A stretch of 64,000 nucleotides of DNA from Pseudothioclava sp033100795 (GTDB lineage Bacteria > Pseudomonadota > Alphaproteobacteria > Rhodobacterales > Rhodobacteraceae), in NCBI RefSeq assembly GCF_033100795.1, contig NZ_JAWLVI010000001.1, positions 310,001 to 374,000 on the forward strand. The letters run 5' to 3'. Under the pieces are notes generated by a model. The model was not told the DNA's origin and did not search any database. It was given only the letters and a program-made list of their open reading frames with translations. Positions 43,728-54,695 of this stretch are shown here, in pieces; the first letter of the stretch is position 1, and every line of letters begins with the position of its first letter. The position numbers and the translations under genes were made by a program.

Positions 43728-44162
43728 ATGCAGGTTCAGCACATTCTGAAGGATAAAGGCGACGATGGCGTGGTAACGGTTCCGCCCGGGACCACGGTTG
43801 GCGATGCGGCCGCACTTTTGTCGGCGCGCCGGATCGGTGCGGTGATTGTCTCGCCCGATGGCAAGCGCGTCGCGGGCATCCTTTCAGAGCGTGACATCGT
43901 GCGCGAACTGGGGCGCAGTGGTTCGGGCTGCCTGTCAGGCGCGGTTGACGGGATCATGACCGCCAAGATCGAAAGCTGCACACGCTCGGATGACACCGAT
44001 AGCGTAATGGAACGGATGACCTCGGGGCGGTTCCGCCATATGCCGGTTATGGAGGGCGACGAAATGATCGGCCTGATCTCGATTGGCGACGTGGTGAAAG
44101 CGCAGCTGTCCAAGCTGAACATGGAGAAAGAGGCGCTCACCGGCATGATCATGGGCAACTGA
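43728..44162 (+). CDS. CBS-domain pair protein
   Basis: 144 residues made of two CBS motifs and nothing else: DKGDDGVVTVPPGTTVGDAA with IGAVIVSPDGKRVAGILSER, then MTAKIESCTRSDDTDSVMER with FRHMPVMEGDEMIGLISIGD. Such Bateman modules bind adenine nucleotides; many small ones are linked to stress or redox control. Ribosome site GGGAGG. Stand-alone. Confidence 0.92.
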   Translation: MQVQHILKDKGDDGVVTVPPGTTVGDAAALLSARRIGAVIVSPDGKRVAGILSERDIVRELGRSGSGCLSGAVDGIMTAKIESCTRSDDTDSVMERMTSGRFRHMPVMEGDEMIGLISIGDVVKAQLSKLNMEKEALTGMIMGN

Positions 44163-44256
44163 CGCCGCGACGCGGCATCTGAGTGCTTGCAATTCGTTGC
44201 GCAATATTGTTGCGTGCGCGTAACGGAATTGCGCCCCTGATGCAAAGGAGTTGCCC

Positions 44257-44748
44257 ATGCGTGTCGGCTTGTATCCCGGAACCTTCGATCCGGTCACTCT
44301 GGGTCATATCGACATTATCGAGCGCGGGCTGGCGCTGGTTGATCGCCTGGTAATTGGCGTGGCGATCAACCGTGACAAGGGGCCATTGTTTGATCTGGAA
44401 GAGCGGGTCGCGATGATCGAGCGCGAATGTGCCGCCATCACCGCGCGATGCGGCGGCGAGATTGTGGTGCATCCGTTCGAGAACCTGTTGATTGACTGCG
44501 CGCGCGAGGTTGGCGCGAATGTCATCGTGCGCGGGCTGCGCGCTGTGGCCGATTTTGAGTATGAATTCCAGATGGTCGGCATGAACCGCGCGCTGGATGC
44601 CTCGATCGAGACGGTGTTCCTGATGGCGGATGCGCGTCGGCAGGCGATTGCCTCGAAGCTGGTCAAGGAAATCGCGCGGCTTGGCGGGGATGTATCGAAA
44701 TTCGTGCCGCCGATGGTCAAAAACGAGCTTCTTAAGAAATTCGCGTAA
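44257..44748 (+). CDS. coaD: pantetheine-phosphate adenylyltransferase
   Basis: Penultimate step of coenzyme A synthesis. 163 residues, nucleotidyltransferase fold: MRVGLYPGTFDPVTLGHIDI with the TLGH motif, NVIVRGLRAVADFEYEFQM, and ASKLVKEIARLGGDVSKFV. ATG at 44257 has AAGGAG eight bases before; a TTG at 44251 is too near that site. Ends at a strong terminator. Confidence 0.97.
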   Translation: MRVGLYPGTFDPVTLGHIDIIERGLALVDRLVIGVAINRDKGPLFDLEERVAMIERECAAITARCGGEIVVHPFENLLIDCAREVGANVIVRGLRAVADFEYEFQMVGMNRALDASIETVFLMADARRQAIASKLVKEIARLGGDVSKFVPPMVKNELLKKFA

Positions 44749-44765
44749 CACGCTGATATAAATTG

Positions 44766-44793
44766 AAAAAGCCCCGGATTGTCCGGGGCTTTT
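44766..44793. terminator. bidirectional terminator between coaD and gap
   Basis: AAAAAGCCCCGG (44766-44777) pairs with CCGGGGCTTTT (44783-44793), loop ATTGT. T and A tracts at both ends. Confidence 0.92.
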
Positions 44794-44814
44794 CTTGTTT
44801 CGGAAGGGCCGCGA

Positions 44815-45816
44815 TCAGATCAGCTTGCCCATCGCCACAGCGGTATCCGCCATGCGGTTCGAGAAGCCCCATTCGTTGTCATACCACGACAGAATGCGCA
44901 CCATCCGCCCGTCAAGGATCTTGGTCTGATCCATGTGGAAGACCGAGGAATGCGGGTTGTGGTTGAAGTCTGTCGAGACATTCGGGCGGTCGGTATAGCC
45001 CAGAATACCTTTGAGCGGACCATCGGCGGCGGCGCGAATGGCGGCGTTCACCTCTTCGACGGTGGTATCGCGCGAGGCTTCGAACACAAGGTCAACGACC
45101 GAGACATTCGGGGTAGGCACGCGGATCGCGACGCCATCCAGTTTGCCGTTCAGCTCGGGCAGAACCAGACCCACAGCTTTCGCAGCACCCGTCGAGGTCG
45201 GGATCATGCTGAGCGCCGCCGCGCGGGCGCGGTAGAGGTCTTTGTGGTAAGTGTCCAGCGTCGGCTGGTCGCCGGTATAGCTGTGGATCGTGGTCATGAA
45301 GCCTTTGACGATACCAATCGCGTCATGCAGCGTTTTCGCAACCGGCGAGAGACAGTTCGTCGTGCAGGATGCGTTCGAAACGATCAGATCCTCGGCGGTC
45401 AGCGTGTCGTGGTTCACGCCGTAAACAATTGTTTTGTCAGCACCTTTCGATGGCGCCGAAACCAGAACGCGGCTTGCGCCGTTTTCCAGATGGATTTGCG
45501 CCTTTTCCTTGTCGGTGAAGATGCCGGTGCATTCCAGCGCGACGTCGATGTCGCCCCAGGGCAGTTCGGCGGGGTTGCGAATTGCCGTCACACGGATCGG
45601 CCCACGGCCGACGTCGATATGATCCTCGCCCCATTTCACCTCGACCGGGAAGCGGCCGTGAACGGAATCGAATTGCAGCAGATGCGCGTTGGTTTCGACC
45701 GATCCAAGGTCGTTGATAGCGACGACTTCGATGTCGGTTCGGCCCGACTCGATGATTGCACGCAGCACGTTGCGGCCGATGCGACCGAACCCGTTGATTG
45801 CGACTTTAACAGCCAT
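44815..45816 (-). CDS. gap: glyceraldehyde-3-phosphate dehydrogenase, first copy
   Basis: 333 residues. NAD motif VAINGFGRIGRNVLRAIIES, catalytic Cys in SNASCTTNCLSPVAK (about 152), His in MTTIHSYTGDQ, phosphate site IPTSTGAAKAVG, C-terminal WYDNEWGFSNRM. The residue after the NAD beta2 strand is Asn-Asp (VVAINDLGS), which suggests NAD preference. About 60 percent identical by eye to the second copy upstream. An operator-like palindrome precedes it. Confidence 0.96.
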   Translation of the reverse strand: MAVKVAINGFGRIGRNVLRAIIESGRTDIEVVAINDLGSVETNAHLLQFDSVHGRFPVEVKWGEDHIDVGRGPIRVTAIRNPAELPWGDIDVALECTGIFTDKEKAQIHLENGASRVLVSAPSKGADKTIVYGVNHDTLTAEDLIVSNASCTTNCLSPVAKTLHDAIGIVKGFMTTIHSYTGDQPTLDTYHKDLYRARAAALSMIPTSTGAAKAVGLVLPELNGKLDGVAIRVPTPNVSVVDLVFEASRDTTVEEVNAAIRAAADGPLKGILGYTDRPNVSTDFNHNPHSSVFHMDQTKILDGRMVRILSWYDNEWGFSNRMADTAVAMGKLI

Positions 45817-45868
45817 GACTGTCTCCTTCGAACAAGAGTGGGCACGTCGGGCCGGGACGTGAATTTCG

Positions 45869-45882
45869 TGTTACCGCTAACA
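45869..45882 (-). promoter_or_regulatory. LacI-family (CceR/PckR-like) operator before gap
   Basis: TGTTACCGCTAACA fits the symmetric pattern TGnTAnCGnTAnCA at all ten fixed positions. It is 53 bases before the gap start. From memory, CceR of Rhodobacter and PckR of Sinorhizobium bind this kind of site at central-carbon genes including gap. Confidence 0.55.
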
Positions 45883-45921
45883 CCACCAAACGAAGCAGAA
45901 GTCAACCGGGCAATTCGCCCG

Positions 45922-46065
45922 TCAGCGCCAGAAGGCGACGTAGTGGATCAATTCCACCGCTTTGCGCGCCAGAAAAAGGAAACCGCCCCAGTCGAAAGCA
46001 AAAGCATCGACCAGAGCGGCGATCAGAACCAGAGCTCCAAGCCAAAGGGCTATCGGATTGGTCAT
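45922..46065 (-). CDS. 47-residue single-pass membrane protein between the gap genes
   Basis: A frame of ATG plus 46 codons ending TGA. It starts MTNPIALWLGALVLIAALVD, one clear membrane helix (about 4-24), then AFAFDWGGFLFLARKAVEL and ends in HYVAFWR. Ribosome site GAGGGGG lies nine bases before the ATG. Same strand as both gap genes, 42 bases after the second and 106 bases before the first, so probably co-transcribed with gap2. Below the size cut-off of most gene finders. Function unknown. Confidence 0.7.
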   Translation of the reverse strand: MTNPIALWLGALVLIAALVDAFAFDWGGFLFLARKAVELIHYVAFWR

Positions 46066-46069
46066 GGCA

Positions 46070-46095
46070 AAGCGCCCCCTCATACGAGGGCGCTT
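46070..46095 (-). other. hairpin overlapping the ribosome site of the 47-residue gene
   Basis: AAGCGCCC (46070-46077) pairs with GGGCGCTT (46088-46095). On the minus strand its 3' arm GGGCGCTT lies just before the ATG at 46065 and includes part of the GAGGGGGCG ribosome site. There is no T run, so it is more likely to control translation than to end transcription. Confidence 0.45.
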
Positions 46096-46107
46096 GCCCC
46101 CGGTTTG

Positions 46108-47109
46108 TTACAGCAGGCGCCCCATTGCGGCGGCCACATCGGCCATCCGGCAGGAGAAACCCCATTCGTTATCGTACCACGCCAGCACGCGCACCAGCTT
46201 GCCGCCGGTCACTTTGGTCTGGTCGGGGGCAAAGATAGAGGATTGCGTCGTGTGATTGAAGTCGATCGAGACCTTCGGCTCCGGATCATAGCCCAAAACC
46301 ATGCCCATATGGCCTGCCGCGGCCTCGCGCACGACCTCGTTCACCTCGTCAACGGTTACCGATTTGTTTGCCACGAAGGTCAGGTCAACCGCCGAGACAT
46401 TCGGCGTCGGCACACGGATTGCGGTGCCGTCCAGCTTGCCGATCAGTTCGGGCAGAACCTCGCCAAGTGCCTTTGCAGCGCCGGTCGAGGTCGGGATCAT
46501 CGCCATTGCGGCGGCGCGGGCGCGATACAGGTCTTTGTGACGGCGGTCCAGCGTCGGCTGGTCGCCGGTGTAGCTGTGGATCGTGGTCATGATGCCCGAT
46601 TCGATGCCGATAGCGTCGTTCAGAACCTTGGCCAGCGGCGCGAGGCAGTTCGTCGTGCACGAGCCGTTCGAGACAACCTCGTGCTGCGCCTGAAGCTCGC
46701 GGTGGTTGACGCCGTAGACGATGGTCTTGTCGGCGTTCTTGGCGGGGGCCGAGACCAGCACGCGCTTGGCGCCACGGCCAAGGTGCACGGCCGCCTTGTC
46801 GCGCGCGTTGAATTTGCCGGTGCATTCGAGCACAACATCGACGCCGTCCCAGTTCAGATCATCAGGGTTGTAGGTGGACATCACCTCGATCGGGCCTTGG
46901 CCCAGATCAAGGGTCTTGCCCTCGATCTTGACCGGTCCGCCAAAGCGGCCATGAACGGAGTCGTATTTCAGCAGGTGGGCGTTGGTCTCGATCGGGCCGG
47001 TGGCGTTGATCTTGACGACCTGCACGTCATTGCGCGCGGCCTCTGCGATATGGGCCAGCGTGCAGCGGCCGATGCGGCCAAATCCGTTGATACCGATGGT
47101 GACGGTCAT
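46108..47109 (-). CDS. gap2: glyceraldehyde-3-phosphate dehydrogenase, second copy
   Basis: 333 residues. NAD motif GINGFGRIGRCTLAHIAEAA, catalytic Cys in SNGSCTTNCLAPLAK, His in MTTIHSYTGDQ, WYDNEWGFSCRMAD at the end. After the second beta strand it has VVKINATGP where the first copy has VVAINDLGS; loss of the Asp there suggests that NADP could be accepted, as in gluconeogenic or Calvin-cycle forms. Two operator-like palindromes lie upstream. Confidence 0.95.
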   Translation of the reverse strand: MTVTIGINGFGRIGRCTLAHIAEAARNDVQVVKINATGPIETNAHLLKYDSVHGRFGGPVKIEGKTLDLGQGPIEVMSTYNPDDLNWDGVDVVLECTGKFNARDKAAVHLGRGAKRVLVSAPAKNADKTIVYGVNHRELQAQHEVVSNGSCTTNCLAPLAKVLNDAIGIESGIMTTIHSYTGDQPTLDRRHKDLYRARAAAMAMIPTSTGAAKALGEVLPELIGKLDGTAIRVPTPNVSAVDLTFVANKSVTVDEVNEVVREAAAGHMGMVLGYDPEPKVSIDFNHTTQSSIFAPDQTKVTGGKLVRVLAWYDNEWGFSCRMADVAAAMGRLL

Positions 47110-47189
47110 AGCGCTCTCCTGAGGTCAGTCCCTGAGTTGAAGAGCGGATACCACGGGGACGGGGCAGGGGGAAAGCCGCTGAATCCCGA

Positions 47190-47228
47190 TGGTAACGCAA
47201 ACATCGGATGGTTGCGATAACGTTAGCG
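47190..47228 (-). promoter_or_regulatory. two LacI-family (CceR/PckR-like) half-conserved operators before gap2
   Basis: TGGTAACGCAAACA (47190-47203) matches TGnTAnCGnTAnCA at nine of ten fixed positions; CGATAACGTTAGCG (47215-47228) matches at eight. Centres are 25 bases apart. They lie 81-119 bases before the gap2 start. The remaining part of the 230-base gap (47110-47339) shows no gene. Confidence 0.45.
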
Positions 47229-47339
47229 TTCGGAATCGAGGGCGCAACGCTGGGTGCGGGCCGATCCGGTATGGATCGGCTGTTGTGCGGGGCCATCGCG
47301 CGAATCCAGAGGCATGGCAAAGCTATCGGGTGCGGGGTG

Positions 47340-48434
47340 CTATTCCTCATCCTCGGCGACAAGGAAAATCTCGCCCGCTGCTTCAAGTTCGCGGATCGCA
47401 TTAACCAACTCGCCTGCCGCATCCTCGGCATCCTTGTCTTTGACCTTGCCAAGATTTTGCATTTCCTCGCGCAGGTTTTGGGCCATGCGCTGCGACATAT
47501 TCGCGAGGATGAACTCGACCGATTTTTGCCCTTCGCCCTTTGCCCCCGCCAGCGCCACCACAAGGCGCTGCTGATCGAGAGCGCGCAGGATTTTCGGGAT
47601 GTCGCGCGGGTCGATGCGGGCGGGAATATTGGTGAATGTGAAAATTGCCTTCTTCACCTGTTCGGCGAAGGCCTGATCCTCCTCCTCCAGTCCCTTGAGC
47701 ACATCGTCGCGGGTCGAGGAGGCGGAATAGTTGAGAATAGCGCCAACGCGTTCCACGGGACCGGTATCAAAAGCGCGCGCGGGTTGGGCATCAAGTTGCG
47801 CGGCCAATGCCAGCCCGATCCGATGCACGGTTTCAGGCGCGACATTTCCGGTAAGCGACACGGCATAGGCGATACGCCGCGCTTTTTCGCCGGGCATCCT
47901 GCCCAGCAGATCGGCGGCTTTGGCGACCGAGAGCTTGGACAGGACCACGGCACAAACCTCGCTGCTTTCGAACTCCAGCACGGGAGCCAGCGCCTCGGGT
48001 GCGAGGCCGGTCAGCCGCTCCCAGGGGTCCGCACGCGAGGTGCCCGACGCCATCCGGCGCAGCCGTGTCGCTGCCGAGGGGCTGAGCTGCCCGTCCAGAA
48101 TCGAAAGCGCCCCGTCGATGCCACCCGGAAAGGCCAGGCCCACGGCCTCAAGCTGTTCGCAGAACTCGGCCACCACCGCGTGCAGCGTATCTCGGTCGAT
48201 CAGGCGCAGATCGGCAATCTCTTGCGCCAGTTCCTCTTGCTGGTCGTCGGTCAGCGTATTAAGCGGGATTTTCACCCCTTCCGAAGACAAAAGCCGCACG
48301 ATCACCGCTGCTTTTTGCTTGCGCGTCAGACGCATACGCGCGCTTGGCGCCTCGGTCGTGGCGGCACCGAACCCCGCATCGTCGAACGCCGACAAAGCGC
48401 TATTCATAGCTGGCAGCGGGGCAAGAGCATTCAC
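47340..48434 (-). CDS. FliG-like flagellar motor switch protein, orphan and divergent
   Basis: 364 residues with FliG layout: N-terminal helical domain (TRKQKAAVIVRLLSSEGVKI), middle domain (WERLTGLAPEALAPVLEFES) and C-terminal domain (FTFTNIPARIDPRDIPKILR, ANMSQRMAQNLREEMQNLGK, and final NAIRELEAAGEI). The EHPQ motif that contacts FliM reads ESSE here. GTG start at 48434 is set by GGAGG seven bases upstream; no ATG is in frame nearby. No flagellar genes lie around it (purB upstream). Either a real rotor protein placed away from its cluster, or a FliG-derived protein with another role. Confidence 0.82.
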   Translation of the reverse strand: MNALAPLPAMNSALSAFDDAGFGAATTEAPSARMRLTRKQKAAVIVRLLSSEGVKIPLNTLTDDQQEELAQEIADLRLIDRDTLHAVVAEFCEQLEAVGLAFPGGIDGALSILDGQLSPSAATRLRRMASGTSRADPWERLTGLAPEALAPVLEFESSEVCAVVLSKLSVAKAADLLGRMPGEKARRIAYAVSLTGNVAPETVHRIGLALAAQLDAQPARAFDTGPVERVGAILNYSASSTRDDVLKGLEEEDQAFAEQVKKAIFTFTNIPARIDPRDIPKILRALDQQRLVVALAGAKGEGQKSVEFILANMSQRMAQNLREEMQNLGKVKDKDAEDAAGELVNAIRELEAAGEIFLVAEDEE

Positions 48435-48528
48435 CGGAAAAACCTCCGAATCCGTTACGAAACCGGAGGATCACATGAAATCGGTTAAGGGCACCTTACG
48501 CGCGGCCTGCCAACAGGTAAAAATGAAT

Positions 48529-48559
48529 ACGCCCGGAGCGCGGGCGGCACTCCGGGCGT
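48529..48559 (-). terminator. terminator of purB
   Basis: ACGCCCGGAG (48529-48538) pairs with CTCCGGGCGT (48550-48559), 20 bases after the purB stop. The minus strand continues ATTCATTTTTACC. Confidence 0.7.
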
Positions 48560-48578
48560 TTCGTCAACTGCGCAGGGC

Positions 48579-49883
<1,305 letters not shown>

Positions 49884-49965
49884 CGGCGGCGCCTTTCGGT
49901 TGTAGCGGAGTTGCAGGGCTTCTAGACTGCGCGCGCCCCGGGGGCAAGTTAAAGGCTAGAGAGTA

Positions 49966-50375
49966 ATGGTTCCAAGATTGTCAGATTTCGAAGGCGCGTG
50001 GGTGATTGCGCGCCAGATCCGCCCGAACGGCGCCGCAGAGGGCTGGTTTTCGGGGCGGTGCAGCTTTGTCCGCGAGGGGGCGGCGCTGGTCTATCACGAG
50101 GTGGGAGAGCTGCACCTCGAAGGCCACGAGCCGATGAAGGCCGAGCGGCGTTATACATGGCGGCGCGGCGGGGCTGGGATCGCGGTGGATTACGCCGACG
50201 GTCGTCCGTTCCACAGCTTCGACCCTGCCGATCCGGTGGCTGAACACCTTTGCCCGCCAGACCTTTACAAGGTGTGCTATGATTTTTCCATTTGGCCCGA
50301 ATGGCGCGCCGAATGGGTCGTCTCCGGCCCGCGCAAGGATTACACGATGCACACGGTCTATACGCGGGCGGAGGG

Positions 50376-50379
<4 letters not shown>
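49966..50379 (+). CDS. DUF6314 family protein
   Basis: 137 residues, beta-rich, no signal peptide. LSDFEGAWVIARQI at the start, GWFSGRCSFVREGAALVYHE, RRYTWRRGGAGIAVDYADGR, and HLCPPDLYKVCYDFSIWPEW followed by WVVSGPRKDYTMHTVYTR. This lipocalin-like pattern is DUF6314, small proteins with no known role. Its last four bases overlap the end of convergent dnaB. Confidence 0.83.
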
Positions 50380-51860
<1,481 letters not shown>

Positions 51861-51932
51861 AGGTGCCTCGATTCCCCCTCGTGTGGCTGTTCAATAGCCC
51901 AGTTCCGGCGGCGAAGGGTATCTGGAAATCTT

Positions 51933-51941
51933 TGTGGATAA
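51933..51941 (-). promoter_or_regulatory. perfect DnaA box in the dnaB-pyrE gap
   Basis: TTATCCACA on the minus strand, 73 bases before the dnaB start. Two weaker relatives lie nearby on the plus strand: TCGTCCACA (52055-52063) and CGATCCACA (52067-52075). The 221-base region is somewhat richer in A and T than its surroundings. It may be a DnaA control site for dnaB. Confidence 0.6.
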
Positions 51942-52081
51942 CTCGGGTTTGCCGATCAGGTTTGTCGCATTTTTGGTGGTTCAGGGCGCAGCATACCACA
52001 AGATATGGAGCGGGCGGAAACCGTTTCCGATTCCCGCCCGAAATCACCCCCAGATCGTCCACAAAACGATCCACAGAAAAA

Positions 52082-52762
52082 TCAGCCCTTCTTGTGGGCC
52101 TCTTGCCAGGCACGCGGCGCCTTGAGGAAGGTTTCGACCTCGTCCAGCGTTTCTTTGGTAAAGGCACCCTGAGAGCGGGCTTCGGCCAGCACATCCCACC
52201 AGGTGCACAGGTGATGCAGCTTCACGCCATGATCGCCAAGGGTTTTCTCGGTCTCGGGGAAGATGTCGTAGTAGAAGATCACCGCCGTATGCCCACAGGT
52301 CGCGCCAGTGTCGCGGATCGCATCGACGAAGCTGAGTTTCGAGCCGCCGTCGGTGGTCAGATCCTCGACCAGAAGCACGCGCTGGCCTTCGGTCATGGCG
52401 CCTTCGATCCGCGCGTTGCGCCCGTAACCCTTTGGTTTTTTGCGCACATAGGTCATCGGCAGCGCCAGACGCTCGGCCACCATCGCGGCGAAGGGGATGC
52501 CTGCGGTCTCGCCGCCGGCGATGTTGTCGAATGCCTCAAAGCCCGCGTCACGCATCACGGTAACGGCCATGAAATCCATCAGCGTCGAGCGGATACGCGG
52601 GAACGAAATCAGCTTGCGGCAGTCGATATAGGACGGCGAGGGCAGGCCCGAGGCCAGCGTATACGGCTCATCGGTGTTAAAGTTCACCGCGCCGATTTCC
52701 AGCAACATGCGGGCGGTCAGGCGGGCGATTTCCTCGCGGGCGGGGTAGGAGCTGGGGATCAT
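52082..52762 (-). CDS. pyrE: orotate phosphoribosyltransferase
   Basis: Adds ribose phosphate to orotate in pyrimidine synthesis. 226 residues: N-terminal hood (YTLASGLPSPSYIDCRKLIS) and PRPP-binding loop QRVLLVEDLTTDGGSKLSFV. FAAMVAERLALPMTYVRKKP holds the catalytic Lys pair. Directly downstream of pyrC with a 10-base gap, a pyrCE operon. Confidence 0.96.
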   Translation of the reverse strand: MIPSSYPAREEIARLTARMLLEIGAVNFNTDEPYTLASGLPSPSYIDCRKLISFPRIRSTLMDFMAVTVMRDAGFEAFDNIAGGETAGIPFAAMVAERLALPMTYVRKKPKGYGRNARIEGAMTEGQRVLLVEDLTTDGGSKLSFVDAIRDTGATCGHTAVIFYYDIFPETEKTLGDHGVKLHHLCTWWDVLAEARSQGAFTKETLDEVETFLKAPRAWQEAHKKG

Positions 52763-52772
52763 GGTCCGGTCC

Positions 52773-53834
52773 TTATTCTTTTGGTGTGGCGGCTTGGTCC
52801 TGCACGGTCCAATAGACCGGGAAACCGGGGTTGAAAACAGTCACGGGGCCAGCGCCCGAGAGGATTTTCTCGGGCCATTGGGCGGGAGTGTCGGATTTGG
52901 ACAGCGTCAGTTTCGCCTCGTTCACCGGCAGGCGATAGAAGGCGGGGCCGTTGAGGCTTGCGAATTTCGCGAGGTTATCGAGCTTGCCGTCCTCTTCGAA
53001 GACATGGGCCAGCAGAGCCATCGTATTCGTTGCGGTAAAGCACCCCGCGCAGCCGCAGGCACTTTCCTTTGCCTCGTCGGCGTGGGGCGCCGAGTCGGTG
53101 CCAAGGAAAAACCGCGCCTCACCCGATGTCGCCGCATCGCGCAGCGCAAGCCGGTGGATTTCGCGTTTCGCGACCGGCAGGCAGTAGTAATGCGGCTTGA
53201 TCCCGCCCACGAGGATGTGGTTGCGGTTGATAATCAGGTGATGCGTGGTGATCGTCGCGCCCAGATCATCGCCTTGCGAGCGCGCGTAATCAACGCCGTC
53301 CTTGGTAGTGATATGCTCCATCACCACACGCAGCCCCGGAGTCGCGCGGCGCACCGGATCAAGCACGGTCTCGATGAACACCGCCTCGCGGTCGAAGATG
53401 TCGACCTCGGGCGTCACCACCTCGCCATGCACACACAGCGGCAGGCCGATCTCGGCCATTTTTTCCAGAACAGGGCGCACCTTGTCAAAATCGCGCACAC
53501 CCGAGGCCGAGTTGGTCGTCGCGCCCGCCGGATAGAGCTTGACCGCCTTGACCAGTCCCGAGGCATGGGCCGCAGCCACATCTGCCGGATCGGTCTCTTC
53601 GGTCAGATAAAGCGTCATCAGCGGTTCGAACGTGGCGCCCTCGGGCATCGCGGCCATGATCCGCTCGCGGTAGGCGGCGGCCTGTGCGGCGGTCACGACC
53701 GGCGGCACGAGGTTCGGCATCACGATCGCGCGGGCGAAATGGCGCGTGGTTTCGGGCAGCACCGCCTGAAGCATCGCGCCGTCGCGCAGATGGAGGTGCC
53801 AGTCGTCGGGGCGGGGGATGGTGATCTGGGTCAT
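52773..53834 (-). CDS. pyrC: dihydroorotase, PyrC (class II) type
   Basis: Closes carbamoyl aspartate to dihydroorotate. 353 residues: metal site RPDDWHLHLRDG, the Lys to be carboxylated in VKAVKLYPAGATTNS, metal His residues in LPLCVHGEV and TTHHLIINRNHILV, and catalytic Asp in FFLGTDSAPHADEAKE. ATG at 53834 is chosen because MTQITIPRPDDWHLHLR is the usual start; the upstream frame is not protein-like. The ribosome site is weak (GGGGAT). Followed by pyrE. Confidence 0.95.
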   Translation of the reverse strand: MTQITIPRPDDWHLHLRDGAMLQAVLPETTRHFARAIVMPNLVPPVVTAAQAAAYRERIMAAMPEGATFEPLMTLYLTEETDPADVAAAHASGLVKAVKLYPAGATTNSASGVRDFDKVRPVLEKMAEIGLPLCVHGEVVTPEVDIFDREAVFIETVLDPVRRATPGLRVVMEHITTKDGVDYARSQGDDLGATITTHHLIINRNHILVGGIKPHYYCLPVAKREIHRLALRDAATSGEARFFLGTDSAPHADEAKESACGCAGCFTATNTMALLAHVFEEDGKLDNLAKFASLNGPAFYRLPVNEAKLTLSKSDTPAQWPEKILSGAGPVTVFNPGFPVYWTVQDQAATPKE

Positions 53835-54019
53835 GATCCCCGCAGTTACACCGCCCGCGCGCGCGAATCCAGTCAGATTGCGCGTCTTAAGCGCTAACGC
53901 CGCACTGCAGAGATTGCATGGCGGGAATGCCGGATTGTCGGTGGTTAGGTCAGTCTTGGTGACGTATGTTGAATGCAAGGGAGGGAACAGCCTGACCACA
54001 ATCCTCAGGAGGGTTCCAA

Positions 54020-54244
54020 ATGGCTTTTACGACCGCTCACGCCGGACATGATTTCGGTATCGTCAAAACGCTTCGCGCTGTTGCACATGCTGTGGCCGAG
54101 GGGTTTGTCCTTTACGCAGAGCGCAATTCGCGTTCGGCCCAGATCGACCGGCTGAACCGCCTGAGTGATGCGGAGCTTGCGGAAATGGGGCTGACCCGCG
54201 ACCGCATCGTTTTTCACGTCTTCCGTGACCGCTTTTATATGTAA
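54020..54244 (+). CDS. DUF1127 small protein
   Basis: 74 residues. The C-terminal half carries the DUF1127 pattern (RNSRSAQIDRLNRLSDAELA, then EMGLTRDRIVFHVF), an Arg-rich helical motif. Members in alphaproteobacteria include the RNA-binding CcaF1/YjiS-type proteins that affect small-RNA and phosphate or stress responses. A strong AGGAGGG site lies six bases before the ATG. Monocistronic. Functional link to RNA binding is from the family only. Confidence 0.87.
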   Translation: MAFTTAHAGHDFGIVKTLRAVAHAVAEGFVLYAERNSRSAQIDRLNRLSDAELAEMGLTRDRIVFHVFRDRFYM

Positions 54245-54359
54245 GGATCCGGGGGGCAGCCTTTTCGGGGGTGGCCCTGCGCTGATCGGGCATCTTGCGC
54301 TGTGAGTTATGGCGCATGATACTAGGGTTGCTCCGCAGAAACGGAGAACAGGAGGCTCC

Positions 54360-54695
54360 ATGTCCGATTCCAATCACGAAACCCTGACCGAAGTGCGTGG
54401 CGATCTGGTGCTGGCGGCCCTGTGTGTTGGCCAATTTCAAGCGCCGTGCCAGATCGAGGCCGACCGTATTCTGGTGCGCGCCGACGAGATGCTGATCCGC
54501 GCGCTCGAGGCGCTTGGGCTATCACTGGCCGCAACAGTCGAGAGTTTCACCCCTGCGCCGCTGTTCGTGCCGGAAACGGTGATTCTGGAACAGGTTTCGC
54601 GCTCGATCGAGACCCGCCGCGTCGCGACCCATGTCAGCCGCTTTCACGGGGACGAGCCTGAAGACGAAGACGAGGCGACGAGCGCTCAGGTCTAA
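54360..54695 (+). CDS. small acidic protein of unknown function
   Basis: 111 residues, soluble. MSDSNHETLTEVRGDLVLAA at the start, a helical middle with ADRILVRADEMLIRALEALG, and an acidic tail EPEDEDEATSAQV. No recognised domain. ATG at 54360 follows GGAGG by five bases, which is a strong signal. The stop codon overlaps the end of the convergent hydrolase-like gene. Confidence 0.7.
   Translation: MSDSNHETLTEVRGDLVLAALCVGQFQAPCQIEADRILVRADEMLIRALEALGLSLAATVESFTPAPLFVPETVILEQVSRSIETRRVATHVSRFHGDEPEDEDEATSAQV

Noticed and set aside
44779..47220. 813-residue open frame on the plus strand across both gap genes
   Set aside because: Contains two copies of the same antisense sequence, which is just the reverse of the two gap genes.
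51861..52081. Chromosomal origin of replication
   Set aside because: Only one perfect DnaA box and no long AT-rich unwinding region; neighbours (dnaB, pyrE) are not typical origin genes in this group.
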